Shown: one piece after another, positions 53,919-63,870 of the stretch
How positions within the stretch are numbered: the stretch's first letter is position 1
How the letters are laid out: each line of letters opens with the position of its first letter
DNA from: Deltaproteobacteria bacterium
GTDB lineage: Bacteria; Desulfobacterota; Syntrophorhabdia; Syntrophorhabdales; Syntrophorhabdaceae
Reading direction: 5' to 3'
Assembly (NCBI GenBank): GCA_022711595.1
Contig: JAKLET010000007.1
Location: forward strand, 58,878-122,877
DNA length: 64,000 bases
Translations under genes and position numbers: made by a program
Notes under the pieces: model-generated
Databases searched by the model: none
Seen by the model: the letters and a program-made list of their open reading frames with translations, nothing else
Told to the model about the DNA's origin: nothing

Positions 53919-55718
53919 ATGAAAAGCGCGAACAGTCCGACTGAACATGGAAAGCTTCTCCAATGGGTAGATGAAATGGCGCGCATGTGCAAACCTGACA
54001 GCGTTTACTGGTGTGACGGATCCAGAGAGGAGTATGACAGCCTCATGGCAGGTGCTGTGGCGAGCGGTTCAGCCATTGTGCTCAAGAAGCGCCCCAACAG
54101 TTTTCTTTTCAGGTCCCAGCCGTCAGATGTGGCCCGCGTGGAGGACCGCACCTACATAAGCACCCGGGAGCAGGCGGAAGCCGGCCCGACGAACAACTGG
54201 CTCGAAACGGACGAGCTCAAGGGCATCATGCGCGGTCTATATGACGGGTGCATGCGTGGAAGGACGATGTATGTCATCCCCTTTTCCATGGGGCCCATAG
54301 GTTCTCCCATAGCGAAGATAGGGATCGAGATCACCGACAGTCCATATGTTGTCTGCAACATGCATATCATGACACGGGTAGGCACAAGGGTGCTTGACCA
54401 TCTGGGAACGGACGGCGAGTTCATACCGTGCATGCATTCCGTCGGCGCTCCCCTCGGGAAGGGAGAGAAAGACGCGGCCTGGCCCTGTGCGCCCATGGAC
54501 AAAAAATATATCAGCCATTTTCCGGAAGAGGACCTTATCTGGTCATACGGATCGGGTTATGGCGGAAACGCACTTCTCGGAAAGAAATGCCTCGCACTGC
54601 GTATCGCTTCTGCCATGGCAAAGAGGGAAGGCTGGATGGCGGAGCACATGCTCATCCTGCGGCTGATAAGCCCCGAGGGCAGGAAATACCACATCGCCGC
54701 CGCGTTCCCCTCAGCCTCAGGCAAGACCAACCTTGCCATGATAGAACCGACGGTACCGGGATGGAAGGCCGAGTGCATAGGCGATGATATCTCATGGATG
54801 AAGATAGGCCCAGATGGAAGGCTTTACGCAATCAATCCGGAGGCGGGCTTCTTCGGCGTAGCTCCCGGAACGTCCTATTCGTCGAATCCCGCAGCAATGG
54901 AAACGATCAAGGAAAACTGCATCTATACGAACTGCGGCCTCACCGATGACGGTGACATCTGGTGGGAAGGAATGACGAAAGAACCGCCGGGCCACACCAT
55001 CGACTGGCAAGGAAAGGACTGGACGCCCGATTCACCGGAGCCGACGGCACACCCCAATGCGCGCTTCACGGCCCCCGCGCGCCAGTGCCCCATCATCAGC
55101 CCCGACTGGGAGAAGCCCGAAGGCGTCCCCATTGACATTTTTATATTCGGCGGGCGCAGGGCCTCGACAGTGCCCCTGGTACATGAGGCTTTCGATTGGG
55201 AACACGGTGTGTTCATGGGGGCAACGGCGTCATCTGAAACGACCGCTGCCAACATCGGGGCCATCGGGAACGTTCGTCGCGACCCCTTTGCCATGAAGCC
55301 GTTCTGCGGGTATAACATGGGCGATTATTTTGCCCACTGGCTCGAAATGGGCAAACGTCTGGGGGACAAGGCACCCCGTATTTTCTACACAAACTGGTTT
55401 AGAAAGACTGACGACGGCAGGTGGCTCTGGCCGGGGTTTGGAGAGAATAGCCGTGTCCTGAAGTGGATGTGCGAACGAATTGACGGCAAGGCGGAGGCGC
55501 AAAGGACCGCCATAGGGTATATGCCTGCCACGGAGAACCTCGACCTTGAAGGTCTCGAGATTCCCCCGGATGACATGGAAGAACTGCTCAGGGTCGATCA
55601 TACAGCGTGGATCGAAGAGGTCAAGGATATGCGGGAACATTTTACCCAGTTCGGCGATCGCTTGCCGAAGGCTCTCGAAGCGCAGTTGAAGGCGTTGGAA
55701 GACCGGCTCGGGACATAA
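53919..55718 (+). CDS. pckG: GTP-dependent phosphoenolpyruvate carboxykinase
   Basis: A 599-residue enzyme that interconverts oxaloacetate and PEP, normally in gluconeogenesis. The GTP-type P-loop is '[12 protein letters not shown]' near residue 265, and '[18 protein letters not shown]' and '[19 protein letters not shown]' are hallmarks. It is not the ATP type found in most proteobacteria. A GAGGAGG site precedes the ATG. No terminator was seen immediately after it. Confidence 0.97.
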   Translation: MKSANSPTEHGKLLQWVDEMARMCKPDSVYWCDGSREEYDSLMAGAVASGSAIVLKKRPNSFLFRSQPSDVARVEDRTYISTREQAEAGPTNNWLETDELKGIMRGLYDGCMRGRTMYVIPFSMGPIGSPIAKIGIEITDSPYVVCNMHIMTRVGTRVLDHLGTDGEFIPCMHSVGAPLGKGEKDAAWPCAPMDKKYISHFPEEDLIWSYGSGYGGNALLGKKCLALRIASAMAKREGWMAEHMLILRLISPEGRKYHIAAAFPSASGKTNLAMIEPTVPGWKAECIGDDISWMKIGPDGRLYAINPEAGFFGVAPGTSYSSNPAAMETIKENCIYTNCGLTDDGDIWWEGMTKEPPGHTIDWQGKDWTPDSPEPTAHPNARFTAPARQCPIISPDWEKPEGVPIDIFIFGGRRASTVPLVHEAFDWEHGVFMGATASSETTAANIGAIGNVRRDPFAMKPFCGYNMGDYFAHWLEMGKRLGDKAPRIFYTNWFRKTDDGRWLWPGFGENSRVLKWMCERIDGKAEAQRTAIGYMPATENLDLEGLEIPPDDMEELLRVDHTAWIEEVKDMREHFTQFGDRLPKALEAQLKALEDRLGT

Positions 55719-55975
55719 TGGGCAACAGGCCCCGAAAGTGCTTGACATGGTTGTTATTATTGAGGTAAGTTCTGCGTTGGTTACTTCGTGGTCTTACGTT
55801 TTTTGACCAGGGGTTGAGTCAGGCAGAGCCGTTTTTTAGATGCGGGATTTGCCGCCATCGTCCGGACTTTCAAGACTTCTTACCAACCACCTAATATGGG
55901 CAATTATCCATAAGACCATGGGGTCATAATGCAGTAACTGTTGGCAGGGCAAACAAAATCTTCCGGAGGTTTTCC

Positions 55976-56935
55976 ATGAAACGTTTTGTCGTTTGTCTCA
56001 TCGTGATAGGTCTGGTTTTCTGTGCTTCCAATGCTTTTGCCCAGAAGAAGGCCCGCATATCTATCGCAACCGGTGGTACCGGAGGCGTCTATTATCCTTA
56101 TGGCGGCGCAATTGCAAGCGTCATCTCCAAACATGTTCCCAATACGGAGGCAACGGCTGAGGTAACCGCCGCGGCCGTCGACAATCTGAAACTGATAGGG
56201 GCCGGTGAGGCCGACATCGGGTATGCCTATCCTGATCTTGCCTATGATGCCATGGAAGGAAAGGGACTTTTCAAAGGCAAACTTCCCGTCAGGATGATGG
56301 CGCACCTCTACGTCAGCTATTTTCATCTTGTCACGATGGGCAGCAGCAACATCAAGTCCGTTGCCGATCTCAAAGGTAAAAAGATCTCAACAGGGGCGCC
56401 CGGCAGCGGGACCGAGGTCGTGGCGTTTCGTGTCCTTGAGGCTTTTAATATCCATCCCGACAAGGACGTCAAACGTGACCGCCTGAGTGTTGTTGAATCA
56501 GTGAATGCCCTGAAAGACGGCAAGATCGACGCTTTTTTCTGGGTCGGAGGCCTTCCGACCGCTGCCGTTCTTGACCTTGCTGCCACCCCGGGCGTGACAA
56601 TGAAACTTGTCCCCACCGACACGGCGCTGCCAAAGATCTTCGCAAAATATGGTCAGATATATGTGAAGGCAAAGATACCGAAGGCGACCTATCCGAAAAT
56701 GACCGGTGATATCGGTGTTGTGGGTATCCCGAATGTTCTCGTATGCAACGCAAAAGCCGATCCGGAAATGATATACAAGATCCTGAAGGCCATGTTCGAT
56801 CACAAGAACGAGCTTGTGAGCGTGCACTCCCAGGCGAAGGAACTGACGATTGACAACGCGTATATAAAGACCGTCGTTCCCTACCATCCGGGTGCGCTGA
56901 AATTCTTCAAAGAAAAGGGTGCAAAGCTTAAATAA
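55976..56935 (+). CDS. TAXI-family TRAP transporter solute-binding protein
   Basis: A 319-residue periplasmic protein with signal peptide (1-22, cleavage near 'SNAFA'), then 'ISIATGGTGGVYYPYGGAIA', the family signature. TAXI proteins bind glutamate-like or other carboxylates and partner with fused permeases. The DUF1850 and permease genes follow at 6 and 2 bases. A TCCGGAGG lies just upstream. Substrate unknown. Confidence 0.93.
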   Translation: MKRFVVCLIVIGLVFCASNAFAQKKARISIATGGTGGVYYPYGGAIASVISKHVPNTEATAEVTAAAVDNLKLIGAGEADIGYAYPDLAYDAMEGKGLFKGKLPVRMMAHLYVSYFHLVTMGSSNIKSVADLKGKKISTGAPGSGTEVVAFRVLEAFNIHPDKDVKRDRLSVVESVNALKDGKIDAFFWVGGLPTAAVLDLAATPGVTMKLVPTDTALPKIFAKYGQIYVKAKIPKATYPKMTGDIGVVGIPNVLVCNAKADPEMIYKILKAMFDHKNELVSVHSQAKELTIDNAYIKTVVPYHPGALKFFKEKGAKLK

Positions 56936-56941
56936 AAGACG

Positions 56942-57418
56942 ATGAGGGCCTGGACAGTTGCCGGTTTTATTTTTTTGTATTTATTTATCATGGCCGGAAC
57001 TGTCCTGCCGGCCACCTGTCTTGAGATGACCGGCGGCGAGCCGGAAAGAGTTGTCCTTTCGCTGCCTGTCGAGGACAAAACGGTCATCCAGCTGGAGTTT
57101 ATAAATTCCATCTACCTGGCGCCGGTCAGAGAGACCCTTATCTACGAATCCGGCAGGGGAATATCCATCATAATGGTGGAGAGCCCTTCAGCGGGTGTTT
57201 TTGAATATTACGGGCTCGAGACGGACAATACACATAAGGCAAGCCTCTATCGTCATGTCGGGGCAATTCGGCTGCGAAGTCACGACTACCGGCATCATAC
57301 GCTTACCGTGGGTGGAAAGGTCATCCGCCTGAAAGGGCTTGTCGAAGACGGCGAGCCCTTGACCGTCAACATTCGATCAAGCGAAAACTGTGTTCCCGGG
57401 CTCACCAGAGGGAGGTAA
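56942..57418 (+). CDS. DUF1850 protein
   Basis: A 158-residue protein with a signal-type N-terminus (about 1-25) and a beta-rich body. Members of DUF1850 are encoded between TAXI binding proteins and fused TRAP permeases, as here. The conserved-looking 'FEYYGLETDNTHKASLYRH' lies near residue 80. The role in transport is not known. Confidence 0.8.
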   Translation: MRAWTVAGFIFLYLFIMAGTVLPATCLEMTGGEPERVVLSLPVEDKTVIQLEFINSIYLAPVRETLIYESGRGISIIMVESPSAGVFEYYGLETDNTHKASLYRHVGAIRLRSHDYRHHTLTVGGKVIRLKGLVEDGEPLTVNIRSSENCVPGLTRGR

Positions 57419-57420
57419 AC

Positions 57421-59373
57421 GTGGAAGAGGAAAAGGACAAAACCGGGCAGGTATCGGAAGAAAGGCTTAAGGAAGCCCAGAAATACATTGAAGAGGAAGA
57501 GGGCGTCACGCGGAGGCTTTCCGGGTGGAAGCAGGAGTTTGTGACGTATTTTGCCGTTGCCATGAGTCTCTACCATCTTTATGCCGCGGTCGCGACGATC
57601 ACGACCCAGGTGCTTCGCGGCGTGCACGTGGCGATGGTCCTCTTCCTGAGTTTCCTTGTTTTTCCCGTATCAAAGAAACGGCTTTCGTCCCTTGCCTGGT
57701 ATGATGTTGTTCTCGCCCTCATAGGCGTGTCTACCATCGTTTACATGCTTGTCGATTTCGAGACATTTATTTATCGCGCGGTGACACCCGAACCGTTGGA
57801 CCTTGTATTCGGGATCGCTCTCATCGTGCTGATCCTGGAAGCGACGCGGCGCTCCACCGGCTGGATCATGCCCATCGTGGTCATCTGTTTTCTGATATAT
57901 GCCTATATAGGCCCGGAATTGCCGGTGCCGTGGACGCACCGGGGTTACTCGATAAAGCGTATAGTCGGGCATATGTATATGACGCTGGAGGGCATCTTCG
58001 GCGTGCCCATAGACGTGTCTTCGACGTTCATAATTCTCTTCACGATCTACGGCGCGATCCTGGAATATTCCGGTGCGGGCAAGTTCTTCATCGATTTTTC
58101 CTTCAGGCTGATGGGGGGCAAGCCTTCATCCGCAGGCAGGACGGTGACCATGGCATCATTTCTGCTGGGAGGGCCCTCGGGGAGCGGTGTGGCAACGACG
58201 GTTACGCTTGGTTCAGTGGCATACCCGATGCTTGCAAAGGCCGGATACGATAAAGAGTCGGCGGGAGGCCTGCTCTCCGCGGGAGGGATAGGTGCCATCA
58301 TTTCTCCGCCTGTTCTCGGCGCGGCGGCGTTCCTGATCGCGGAGATACTCAAGGTGTCCTATCTCCAGGTCATAAAAATGGCGCTGATCCCTACCATCCT
58401 TTATTACTGGTCGATATTTCTTATGGTAGAGTTCGATGCCAGGCGTTTTGGCGCCGAGAAGATAGAGACCGGGGACGGCCTGTCGATCTGGGTCATGTTG
58501 AAAAGGTATTGGTACCATTTCGCGTCGCTCATCGCCATCGTGGTGCTCATGATCGTCGGTTTCAGCCCCATCTGGTCCGTTTTCTGGGCGATAGTCCTTG
58601 CCTTCTTTGCGAGTTATCTGCGCCGGGATACCGCGCTTTCATATAAGAAGGCCATTGCGGCACTCAGCGGCGGTTCCATAAGCGTTCTTTCCGTGGCATG
58701 CACCTGTGCGGCCGCCGGCATCATAGTCGGTGTCGTAACGCTCACAGGGCTGGGGCTCAAGTTCTCAAGCATTATAATCGGATATGCCGGGGGGAACCTT
58801 TTCCTCACCGCGGTCTTTACCGGTATTCTCATGTGGGTCATCGGACTTGCCGTCCCGGTGACGGCAACCTACATCATCGGTGCCGTGATCGCGGCGCCGG
58901 CCCTGATCCAGCTGAAGGTCCCGGAATTTGCCGCACATATGTTCATTTTTTATTACGCGGTGCTTTCCGAGGTTTCCCCGCCTACTGCCCTTTCACCCTT
59001 TGCAGCGGCCGCCCTGACCGGCGGCAGGCCGTTCAAGACGATGATGATGGCGTGGAAATATACCATCCCCGCATTCATCGTGCCCTTCATGTTTGTCCTT
59101 ACCCCGTCCGGGATAGGCCTTCTTCTCGAAGGGCCCCTGTTCAATATGATCTGGTCATGCCTGACCGCAATGATAGGCATCCTCGGCATCGCGGGCGGTG
59201 CAAGTACATGGCTGCTTCACCGGACTGCCCTCTGGGAGCGTATCTTCCTTATAGTTGGCGGCCTGATGCTTGTCTACTCGTCTTTGACGTTCGATCTGGT
59301 CGGCATGGGAATGATCGCGGCTGTTTTCGTTTCGCAGAAAATGACAGACAGGAGGAAGGTTTCCGCGGCTTAA
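57421..59373 (+). CDS. Fused TRAP transporter permease (4TM/12TM type)
   Basis: A 650-residue membrane protein starting with GTG at 57421, two bases after the DUF1850 stop, with GGGAGG upstream. An N-terminal DctQ-like part (about 45-150) is joined to a DctM-like part (about 170-640). 'GGPSGSGVATTVTLGSVAYP' and 'AVLSEVSPPTALSPFAAAAL' are conserved in this family. The secondary transporter is driven by ions. Confidence 0.93.
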   Translation: MEEEKDKTGQVSEERLKEAQKYIEEEEGVTRRLSGWKQEFVTYFAVAMSLYHLYAAVATITTQVLRGVHVAMVLFLSFLVFPVSKKRLSSLAWYDVVLALIGVSTIVYMLVDFETFIYRAVTPEPLDLVFGIALIVLILEATRRSTGWIMPIVVICFLIYAYIGPELPVPWTHRGYSIKRIVGHMYMTLEGIFGVPIDVSSTFIILFTIYGAILEYSGAGKFFIDFSFRLMGGKPSSAGRTVTMASFLLGGPSGSGVATTVTLGSVAYPMLAKAGYDKESAGGLLSAGGIGAIISPPVLGAAAFLIAEILKVSYLQVIKMALIPTILYYWSIFLMVEFDARRFGAEKIETGDGLSIWVMLKRYWYHFASLIAIVVLMIVGFSPIWSVFWAIVLAFFASYLRRDTALSYKKAIAALSGGSISVLSVACTCAAAGIIVGVVTLTGLGLKFSSIIIGYAGGNLFLTAVFTGILMWVIGLAVPVTATYIIGAVIAAPALIQLKVPEFAAHMFIFYYAVLSEVSPPTALSPFAAAALTGGRPFKTMMMAWKYTIPAFIVPFMFVLTPSGIGLLLEGPLFNMIWSCLTAMIGILGIAGGASTWLLHRTALWERIFLIVGGLMLVYSSLTFDLVGMGMIAAVFVSQKMTDRRKVSAA

Positions 59374-59389
59374 ACCTTATTTCCCGACG

Positions 59390-60121
59390 ATGGCCCTATT
59401 TCTTAAGACATGTCTCGTTTTTTTTCTTGTTTTTTCCGTTGTTTCCTGTGTGCACACGGCTGGGGATCTGAATGGTTTTCAAACGGTCGAGGGGGACTAT
59501 CAGGGGACGGGCAGGGACGATGACAAACCATGGCGTTTCGAAGAGAGCGTCGATGCCCTTGAAGGACCGGTATTGAAAAGGTTTGCCTTGAAGCCCGTCT
59601 TTGCGGACGACGGGAACCTTTTCAGCGAAAGGGGCATTCTGGGCGAGCCCGTTCGCGCGCAGTCGGGAGAGAGACTGGAGATAAGGTGGGAGGGGTTTTT
59701 CCCGAGATACAGGCTCTATTATTTTCCTTCACCGGAGCGCCCCGGTGTGGTCATTGGTGAATGCCGTTTTGCTGACGGGTGCAACAACGGATTTTTCTTT
59801 GCTCCTGACAATGACGGCGACGGGGTCCCGGATGTTTTTCGGCTGGTCCAGTGGACGAGCATTGATTATGGTGGTGACGACGGGGTCCCCGGTTACCTGG
59901 ACAGGTACCGATATATCTACGACGTGGCCAAGGACAGGTTCTGTCTCTGGCACGACCTTCTCGTCTACCAATGCCGGCCGCCGCTCAGCATTCCCCCCGA
60001 CACGTGCAGAACGGTCTGCGACAAGCCTTTCGAAACAAGGATGGTCAAGGGTAAAGCCTACCCAAGGGTATTAAAGACAAGATTGCTGGAAGATAGGCCG
60101 CTTTTCAGGGACGCGCCGTGA
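59390..60121 (+). CDS. Lipoprotein-like hypothetical with a calcium-loop motif
   Basis: A 243-residue protein. The N-terminus (1-21) is hydrophobic and ends in 'VVSC', a possible lipobox, so outer-membrane or inner-membrane lipidation is likely. In the middle, 'DNDGDGVPDVFRLVQ' is a calcium-binding loop like those of thrombospondin type-3 or dockerin repeats. Seven Cys follow. It lies 16 bases downstream of the TRAP permease. I recognise no family. Confidence 0.65.
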   Translation: MALFLKTCLVFFLVFSVVSCVHTAGDLNGFQTVEGDYQGTGRDDDKPWRFEESVDALEGPVLKRFALKPVFADDGNLFSERGILGEPVRAQSGERLEIRWEGFFPRYRLYYFPSPERPGVVIGECRFADGCNNGFFFAPDNDGDGVPDVFRLVQWTSIDYGGDDGVPGYLDRYRYIYDVAKDRFCLWHDLLVYQCRPPLSIPPDTCRTVCDKPFETRMVKGKAYPRVLKTRLLEDRPLFRDAP

Positions 60122-60140
60122 CAGGCCGCAGAGGGAGCGG

Positions 60141-60485
60141 TTATTTGTCCTTCTCTGCCTGTTCGAAATAATCAGCCAGGATCCCGCGGCTGTGTTCGTC
60201 ATCGTGGCAATAGACGCAGAGGTTTTCCCAGTTGGAGCCGTCCTGCGGGTTGTTGTTGTGGTTGCCGTCCTTGTGGTGGACGGTGAGCAGGTGCCTGTCC
60301 TTGTAGTCGAATTCCCTGGCGCACTTCGCGCAGATAAGGCCGTGGATGCGCAGGGACTGCTCCCGGTAATTGTTCTTCGGAGCGGCGAGGCCGCGCAGTT
60401 CCTTTACGAATTCCTCGACAGATTTGCCGTCGTCCTTCGGTTTTGAAGGCCCCTTCCTGCGAACCGAATATCCCCTGTTTCTCAT
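60141..60485 (-). CDS. HNH endonuclease-like protein (YajD type)
   Basis: A 114-residue protein with an HNH fold. Zinc Cys pairs are in 'CAKCAREF' and 'LCVYCHDDEHSR', and the catalytic region reads 'TVHHKDGNHNNNPQDGSNWE'. The start is placed at 60485 (MRNRGYS) with AAGGGG upstream. Proteins of this kind are widespread. Whether it cuts DNA in the cell is not known. Confidence 0.85.
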   Translation of the reverse strand: MRNRGYSVRRKGPSKPKDDGKSVEEFVKELRGLAAPKNNYREQSLRIHGLICAKCAREFDYKDRHLLTVHHKDGNHNNNPQDGSNWENLCVYCHDDEHSRGILADYFEQAEKDK

Positions 60486-60643
60486 GTGAACACCCCTTGC
60501 GGTCAATATGACCTATTATACCATGATAATGAAACGTTTTGAGCAGCATATTTGCCTTGCCTTCCCGTCTGTCATGGAATAAGATTTTTCATGTCTTCGG
60601 TTCACCGCAGTACGTTCGTTATCTTCGAGGAAGGAAATACCCG

Positions 60644-61300
60644 ATGAGATCACAACAGCGTTGGCGTGTTATCCTCATGGTGTGCATGTCACTGGCAGCC
60701 GCCGGTGTGTTTGCGGGAAAGGTATTTTCGGCTGCCCCGGAGGTGAGGGCCGGCATGGAAAGGTGCATAAAAAAGACAAGCATCACAAGGGTCCAAAACC
60801 CGTTCAGGGCTTCGGACTCGATGATAACGAAGGAAAAGGATGCCGGGATGGTCAAGGCCGCAGATGACATGAGCGGGTATAGCCCCGTTGAAGCGGTTTC
60901 GCAGTATGCCGTCCGGGGTGATATGCTGATGGGTATCAGCAGGGGTACCGGCAAAGCGGCGGTGAACGGCAGGTACTTTTCGGACCTGAACCGGGTGGAC
61001 GCGACAAGGATCGAGCCGGGGCAGAGAAAAGAGATCGGGAGGCTCCTGCCTGGTTCAACGGGCCCCGTGCCGATGAGAAATGTTGCCCTGTTCCTTCTCG
61101 AATCACAGGTCGTAAGGACGTACTGGCATGTCGAATCGGTATTGTGCCTTGCGGACGAGTCCGATTCGGCCGATGCCTACCGGGCCGTTTTCAGGGGGAT
61201 CCATAAGTATTATACCAACAGCTACAACGAAGAAAAGCTCGATTTCATCATAGCCATCGACAAGGGGACAGGTGTCATTGCCCTGATCGGGGGTCCGTAA
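60644..61300 (+). CDS. Secreted hypothetical protein
   Basis: A 218-residue protein. The start is at 60644 after AGGAAGG. The signal-type N-terminus (about 8-28) ends near 'VFSAAPEV'. The body has two Cys and is otherwise unremarkable. No family recognised. It is followed by an 89-base gap that shows nothing notable. Confidence 0.6.
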   Translation: MRSQQRWRVILMVCMSLAAAGVFAGKVFSAAPEVRAGMERCIKKTSITRVQNPFRASDSMITKEKDAGMVKAADDMSGYSPVEAVSQYAVRGDMLMGISRGTGKAAVNGRYFSDLNRVDATRIEPGQRKEIGRLLPGSTGPVPMRNVALFLLESQVVRTYWHVESVLCLADESDSADAYRAVFRGIHKYYTNSYNEEKLDFIIAIDKGTGVIALIGGP

Positions 61301-61389
61301 GGCGAAGAGGCCTCCATGGTCTCACGTATCTTTGAGGGGCACCCCGGCGGCACAGGGGGAGGTCTGTTCCCGTCCGGGCTCGGCGGCCG

Positions 61390-62118
61390 TCACGCGAGGT
61401 AGAGGTTCAGGCTTGCCGTAAACCCTATCCAGACAAGGGAAAGGTAAAAGAGAAATCTTTCGCCGCGGCCGCTGATCTTAAGCGATCTTTCAAAAAGAAA
61501 AGGGAACCTCAGGGGCAAAAAGATCGCCATCATGACGGGTGTCGCGTAAATGACATGCAGGAATGACGAACCGAAATTGACCGAACGGGCGAAGATGGCG
61601 GCAAGATACATGATGAAGCAATAGTTCGCATAGATATAGACCCAAAGAGACCTGTCCCCGAAGCGCTGCTGGCAGGCGGTAGGTTTCTTGACGGGATGAA
61701 AAAGTGGGCCCGCCGCGAGCAAAAGATAGTAGACCCATTTGAGAACGATCAGGACAATGATGGTCACGACGGGCACGATGTTGTCCCTGTTTGAAAAGAA
61801 GACGGCCGCAGTCCCGGGTAGAAAGCCGGTTTCGGCGATATAGAAGAAAAAAGCGAATTGACCGAAAGTGGGCGGCGCATTGTCATCATATTGAAATCCA
61901 AAAAAACGGTTCTTTTCGGTGAAGATAACGGGGAATTTGAAGGTCAGGCCGATGATCTCAAGGATATTGAGACTCGCGAGGATGATAACGGCGATATACA
62001 GGAGCCTCGTGTCGCCACGCAGAATGGCATCGAAGAACATGGCGAGGGGCCGGGACAGCGCGAGGAGCGCGAAGCCCATGCCCGCATTGGCAATGATCTC
62101 CTTTTTTACAACCTTCAA
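61390..62118 (-). CDS. Integral membrane protein of unknown function
   Basis: A protein of about 242 residues with six to seven hydrophobic segments. I start it at the TTG at 62118 because GGAGAG lies eight bases upstream; the frame also opens at 62169 and 62079. No signature recognised. Pairs of aromatic residues in the middle ('WVYIYANYCFIMYLAA') are typical of uncharacterised membrane proteins. Confidence 0.55.
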   Translation of the reverse strand: MKVVKKEIIANAGMGFALLALSRPLAMFFDAILRGDTRLLYIAVIILASLNILEIIGLTFKFPVIFTEKNRFFGFQYDDNAPPTFGQFAFFFYIAETGFLPGTAAVFFSNRDNIVPVVTIIVLIVLKWVYYLLLAAGPLFHPVKKPTACQQRFGDRSLWVYIYANYCFIMYLAAIFARSVNFGSSFLHVIYATPVMMAIFLPLRFPFLFERSLKISGRGERFLFYLSLVWIGFTASLNLYLA

Positions 62119-62369
62119 CGCGGGCTCTCCATGACCGTGCCTGAATATATTGTCGCCCCTTTGACACAATGATTAACCGCGGCAGGGTTTTTTCAAAGTA
62201 CTTCCTGGAAGAGAGTTTTTAGTATTTATGCCAAATATGCAACATTACAATCAGTAGTCGGTAATAGTATGCTCGGGTTATTATTGACAATGTGGTCTTC
62301 AAATACTATTATTTCGGAAATTACCGCTTACGCTATATTAATTGTTATCCAAAGAAAGATGACCGATCT

Positions 62370-62805
62370 ATGGAACCTGTGATCCTGGAAGATCACGTCA
62401 AGGTTGGAGTTGATGTAGGGTGGATTGTTCGGAGAATCATCTCACACCTTCCTTTGAGTAGCCTTGAAGGTCTAAAAGAAGTCCGACTGCTTGGCCACAA
62501 TGAGAAAGGATTTGCTCGCTATATTAGTCGAGAAGGCGTTATTGAAATCTACGTTGAAGAACTCCTTAAGGACTTTAGGCCTTTTCTATCCTTTGACATA
62601 CACAATCGTTGGTATGGCGTTTTGCCATGAGTTGGATCACCATGTACACCGAAGTGACGGCGGCATGGATAAAGAGGCATCAGCAGAGGCCAATGTGATG
62701 AAATACATGTATCCATCGTTGGGCGTCTTCAAGCCCGCCGCTAAATTGATTTCCGTCTGTGTTGGAAGAATCAAGAACGGAAAGAACATCCAGAAACCAG
62801 GATAA
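62370..62805 (+). pseudogene. Frameshifted zinc-peptidase-like cassette gene (HELDH)
   Basis: Two overlapping frames make one recognisable protein. The first (62370-62630) ends at a TGA after 'FDIHNRWYGVLP', and the second continues with 'CHELDHHVHRSDGGMDKEAS', which holds the zinc-peptidase motif HExxH as HELDH. Dropping one T from the TTTT at 62620-62623 joins them into about 144 residues. The break may be a real mutation, a sequencing error or a +1 slip. The base composition is AT-richer than in the neighbours, and an attC-like site overlaps the stop, so this looks like an integron cassette. Confidence 0.6.
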
Positions 62806-62857
62806 CAACGGCATGCAGCCGGCCGCTTATGGCGGCGGCTGATGCGCGGCGTTGGGC
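62801..62857 (+). mobile_element. Integron attC-like recombination site
   Basis: GATAACAACGG begins the site and overlaps the stop of the preceding gene; it ends in GTTGGGC (62851-62857), which fits the core GTTRRRY. GCAT.CAGCCG.CCGC in the left half pairs with GCGG.CGGCTG.ATGC in the right, with unpaired bases in the left arm, which is how attC sites appear. Its place between two small AT-rich genes is right for a cassette. No integrase gene is in the window. Confidence 0.65.
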
Positions 62858-62881
62858 ATCAAACAAAAAGAGGGGATTCCG

Positions 62882-63496
62882 ATGATCCAGATTATAATGC
62901 GCCTTTTTTCTTTTCTCGTCTTATTGTTGGTTCTATGTTGTCAATCCGTGTATCCGTCTGAAGCGCATCGCTTTTACTCTGGACCGCCTTTGCCAAAAAA
63001 TGAGGTGGCTTTTGTTTATGCTGTTAAAGGGTGTCAGATTAGGGATGTCAGAAATGAGGATGAAGACGAAACAAAATATCTCGACGTTATTAAAGCTGCC
63101 GCATCAGATTTGCTTGATCTTCTGCCCGGGCGATATGTCATCGGTATTGTATATAAGAGTTCTAAAAGCACTCTATATAAGAGAACACTGACATTGGGTG
63201 ACAAAGCCCGGTTCAGCCTCAACGCCGAGAAAGAGAACATCTATATTATTTACCCTGCAATCGATGGTGCCAAATGGCAGCCGGTTATCTTAAGCATAAA
63301 CGATTACAACATGACTGAATGCAACGAAAGGAATAAATATGAAGATTGCCCCAGTAAAGAAGCGATTGAAAATAACATTACTGCATATCTAAAGAGTGAG
63401 CGCCCCATCTTGAGATTTCATCCTTTGTCGGAAACACCATTCTACAAACCGGTCACGGAGGAGGCAAAACGTAATATTAAAGGCTTCTGGTGGTAA
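62882..63496 (+). CDS. Secreted hypothetical protein (putative cassette gene)
   Basis: A 204-residue protein with a strong signal peptide (1-22, 'LVLCCQSVYPSEA' near cleavage). It starts at 62882 after AGAGGGG; the open frame to 62852 begins inside the attC-like site. Four Cys, one in 'VKGCQIRDVRNEDEDETKYL'. No family recognised. AT-rich and next to attC, so probably acquired. Confidence 0.6.
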   Translation: MIQIIMRLFSFLVLLLVLCCQSVYPSEAHRFYSGPPLPKNEVAFVYAVKGCQIRDVRNEDEDETKYLDVIKAAASDLLDLLPGRYVIGIVYKSSKSTLYKRTLTLGDKARFSLNAEKENIYIIYPAIDGAKWQPVILSINDYNMTECNERNKYEDCPSKEAIENNITAYLKSERPILRFHPLSETPFYKPVTEEAKRNIKGFWW

Positions 63497-63572
63497 TAGT
63501 TCCGGTGCGTACGGATGTTTGAAAAAAATAATAGGAACTACTATGTAGCAATAGGAACAAAAATCAGTACAC

Positions 63573-63870
63573 AACATGCGGCTGCACGAGGACCGCTCTT
63601 TACACTCCCAGCATGTGAGCAGCAAAGCTGTGCTCTGTTTCAACCCGTAATTCTTAGAATATCATTTCGATAAAACTATTTAGTTTTAGGTGTACCTACA
63701 TTATGATAAACCTTTTTGCCTTCAAACATTCAAGATCATCGAGGTGTAGGTGCAGCAGATAATTTGCGCTGATGATCGAGATAATCAAACGGTTCTTGGT
63801 AATATCAAGCGAATTTATGCAGTCGTTTATAACAATAGCGGTTCCTCGCTTATAACATGCGGCTGCACGA
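63573..63870. repeat. 17-bp direct repeat in the AT-rich end
   Basis: AACATGCGGCTGCACGA occurs exactly at 63573-63589 and 63854-63870, 281 bases apart. The left ends of some attC sites look alike, but no matching right end with GTTRRRY was seen. The region 63497-64000 (504 bases) otherwise shows no gene I can support on either strand. Confidence 0.5.

Noticed and set aside
63389..63643. 84-codon minus-strand frame rich in Cys
   Set aside because: It is antisense to the secreted gene and has no ribosome site or family.
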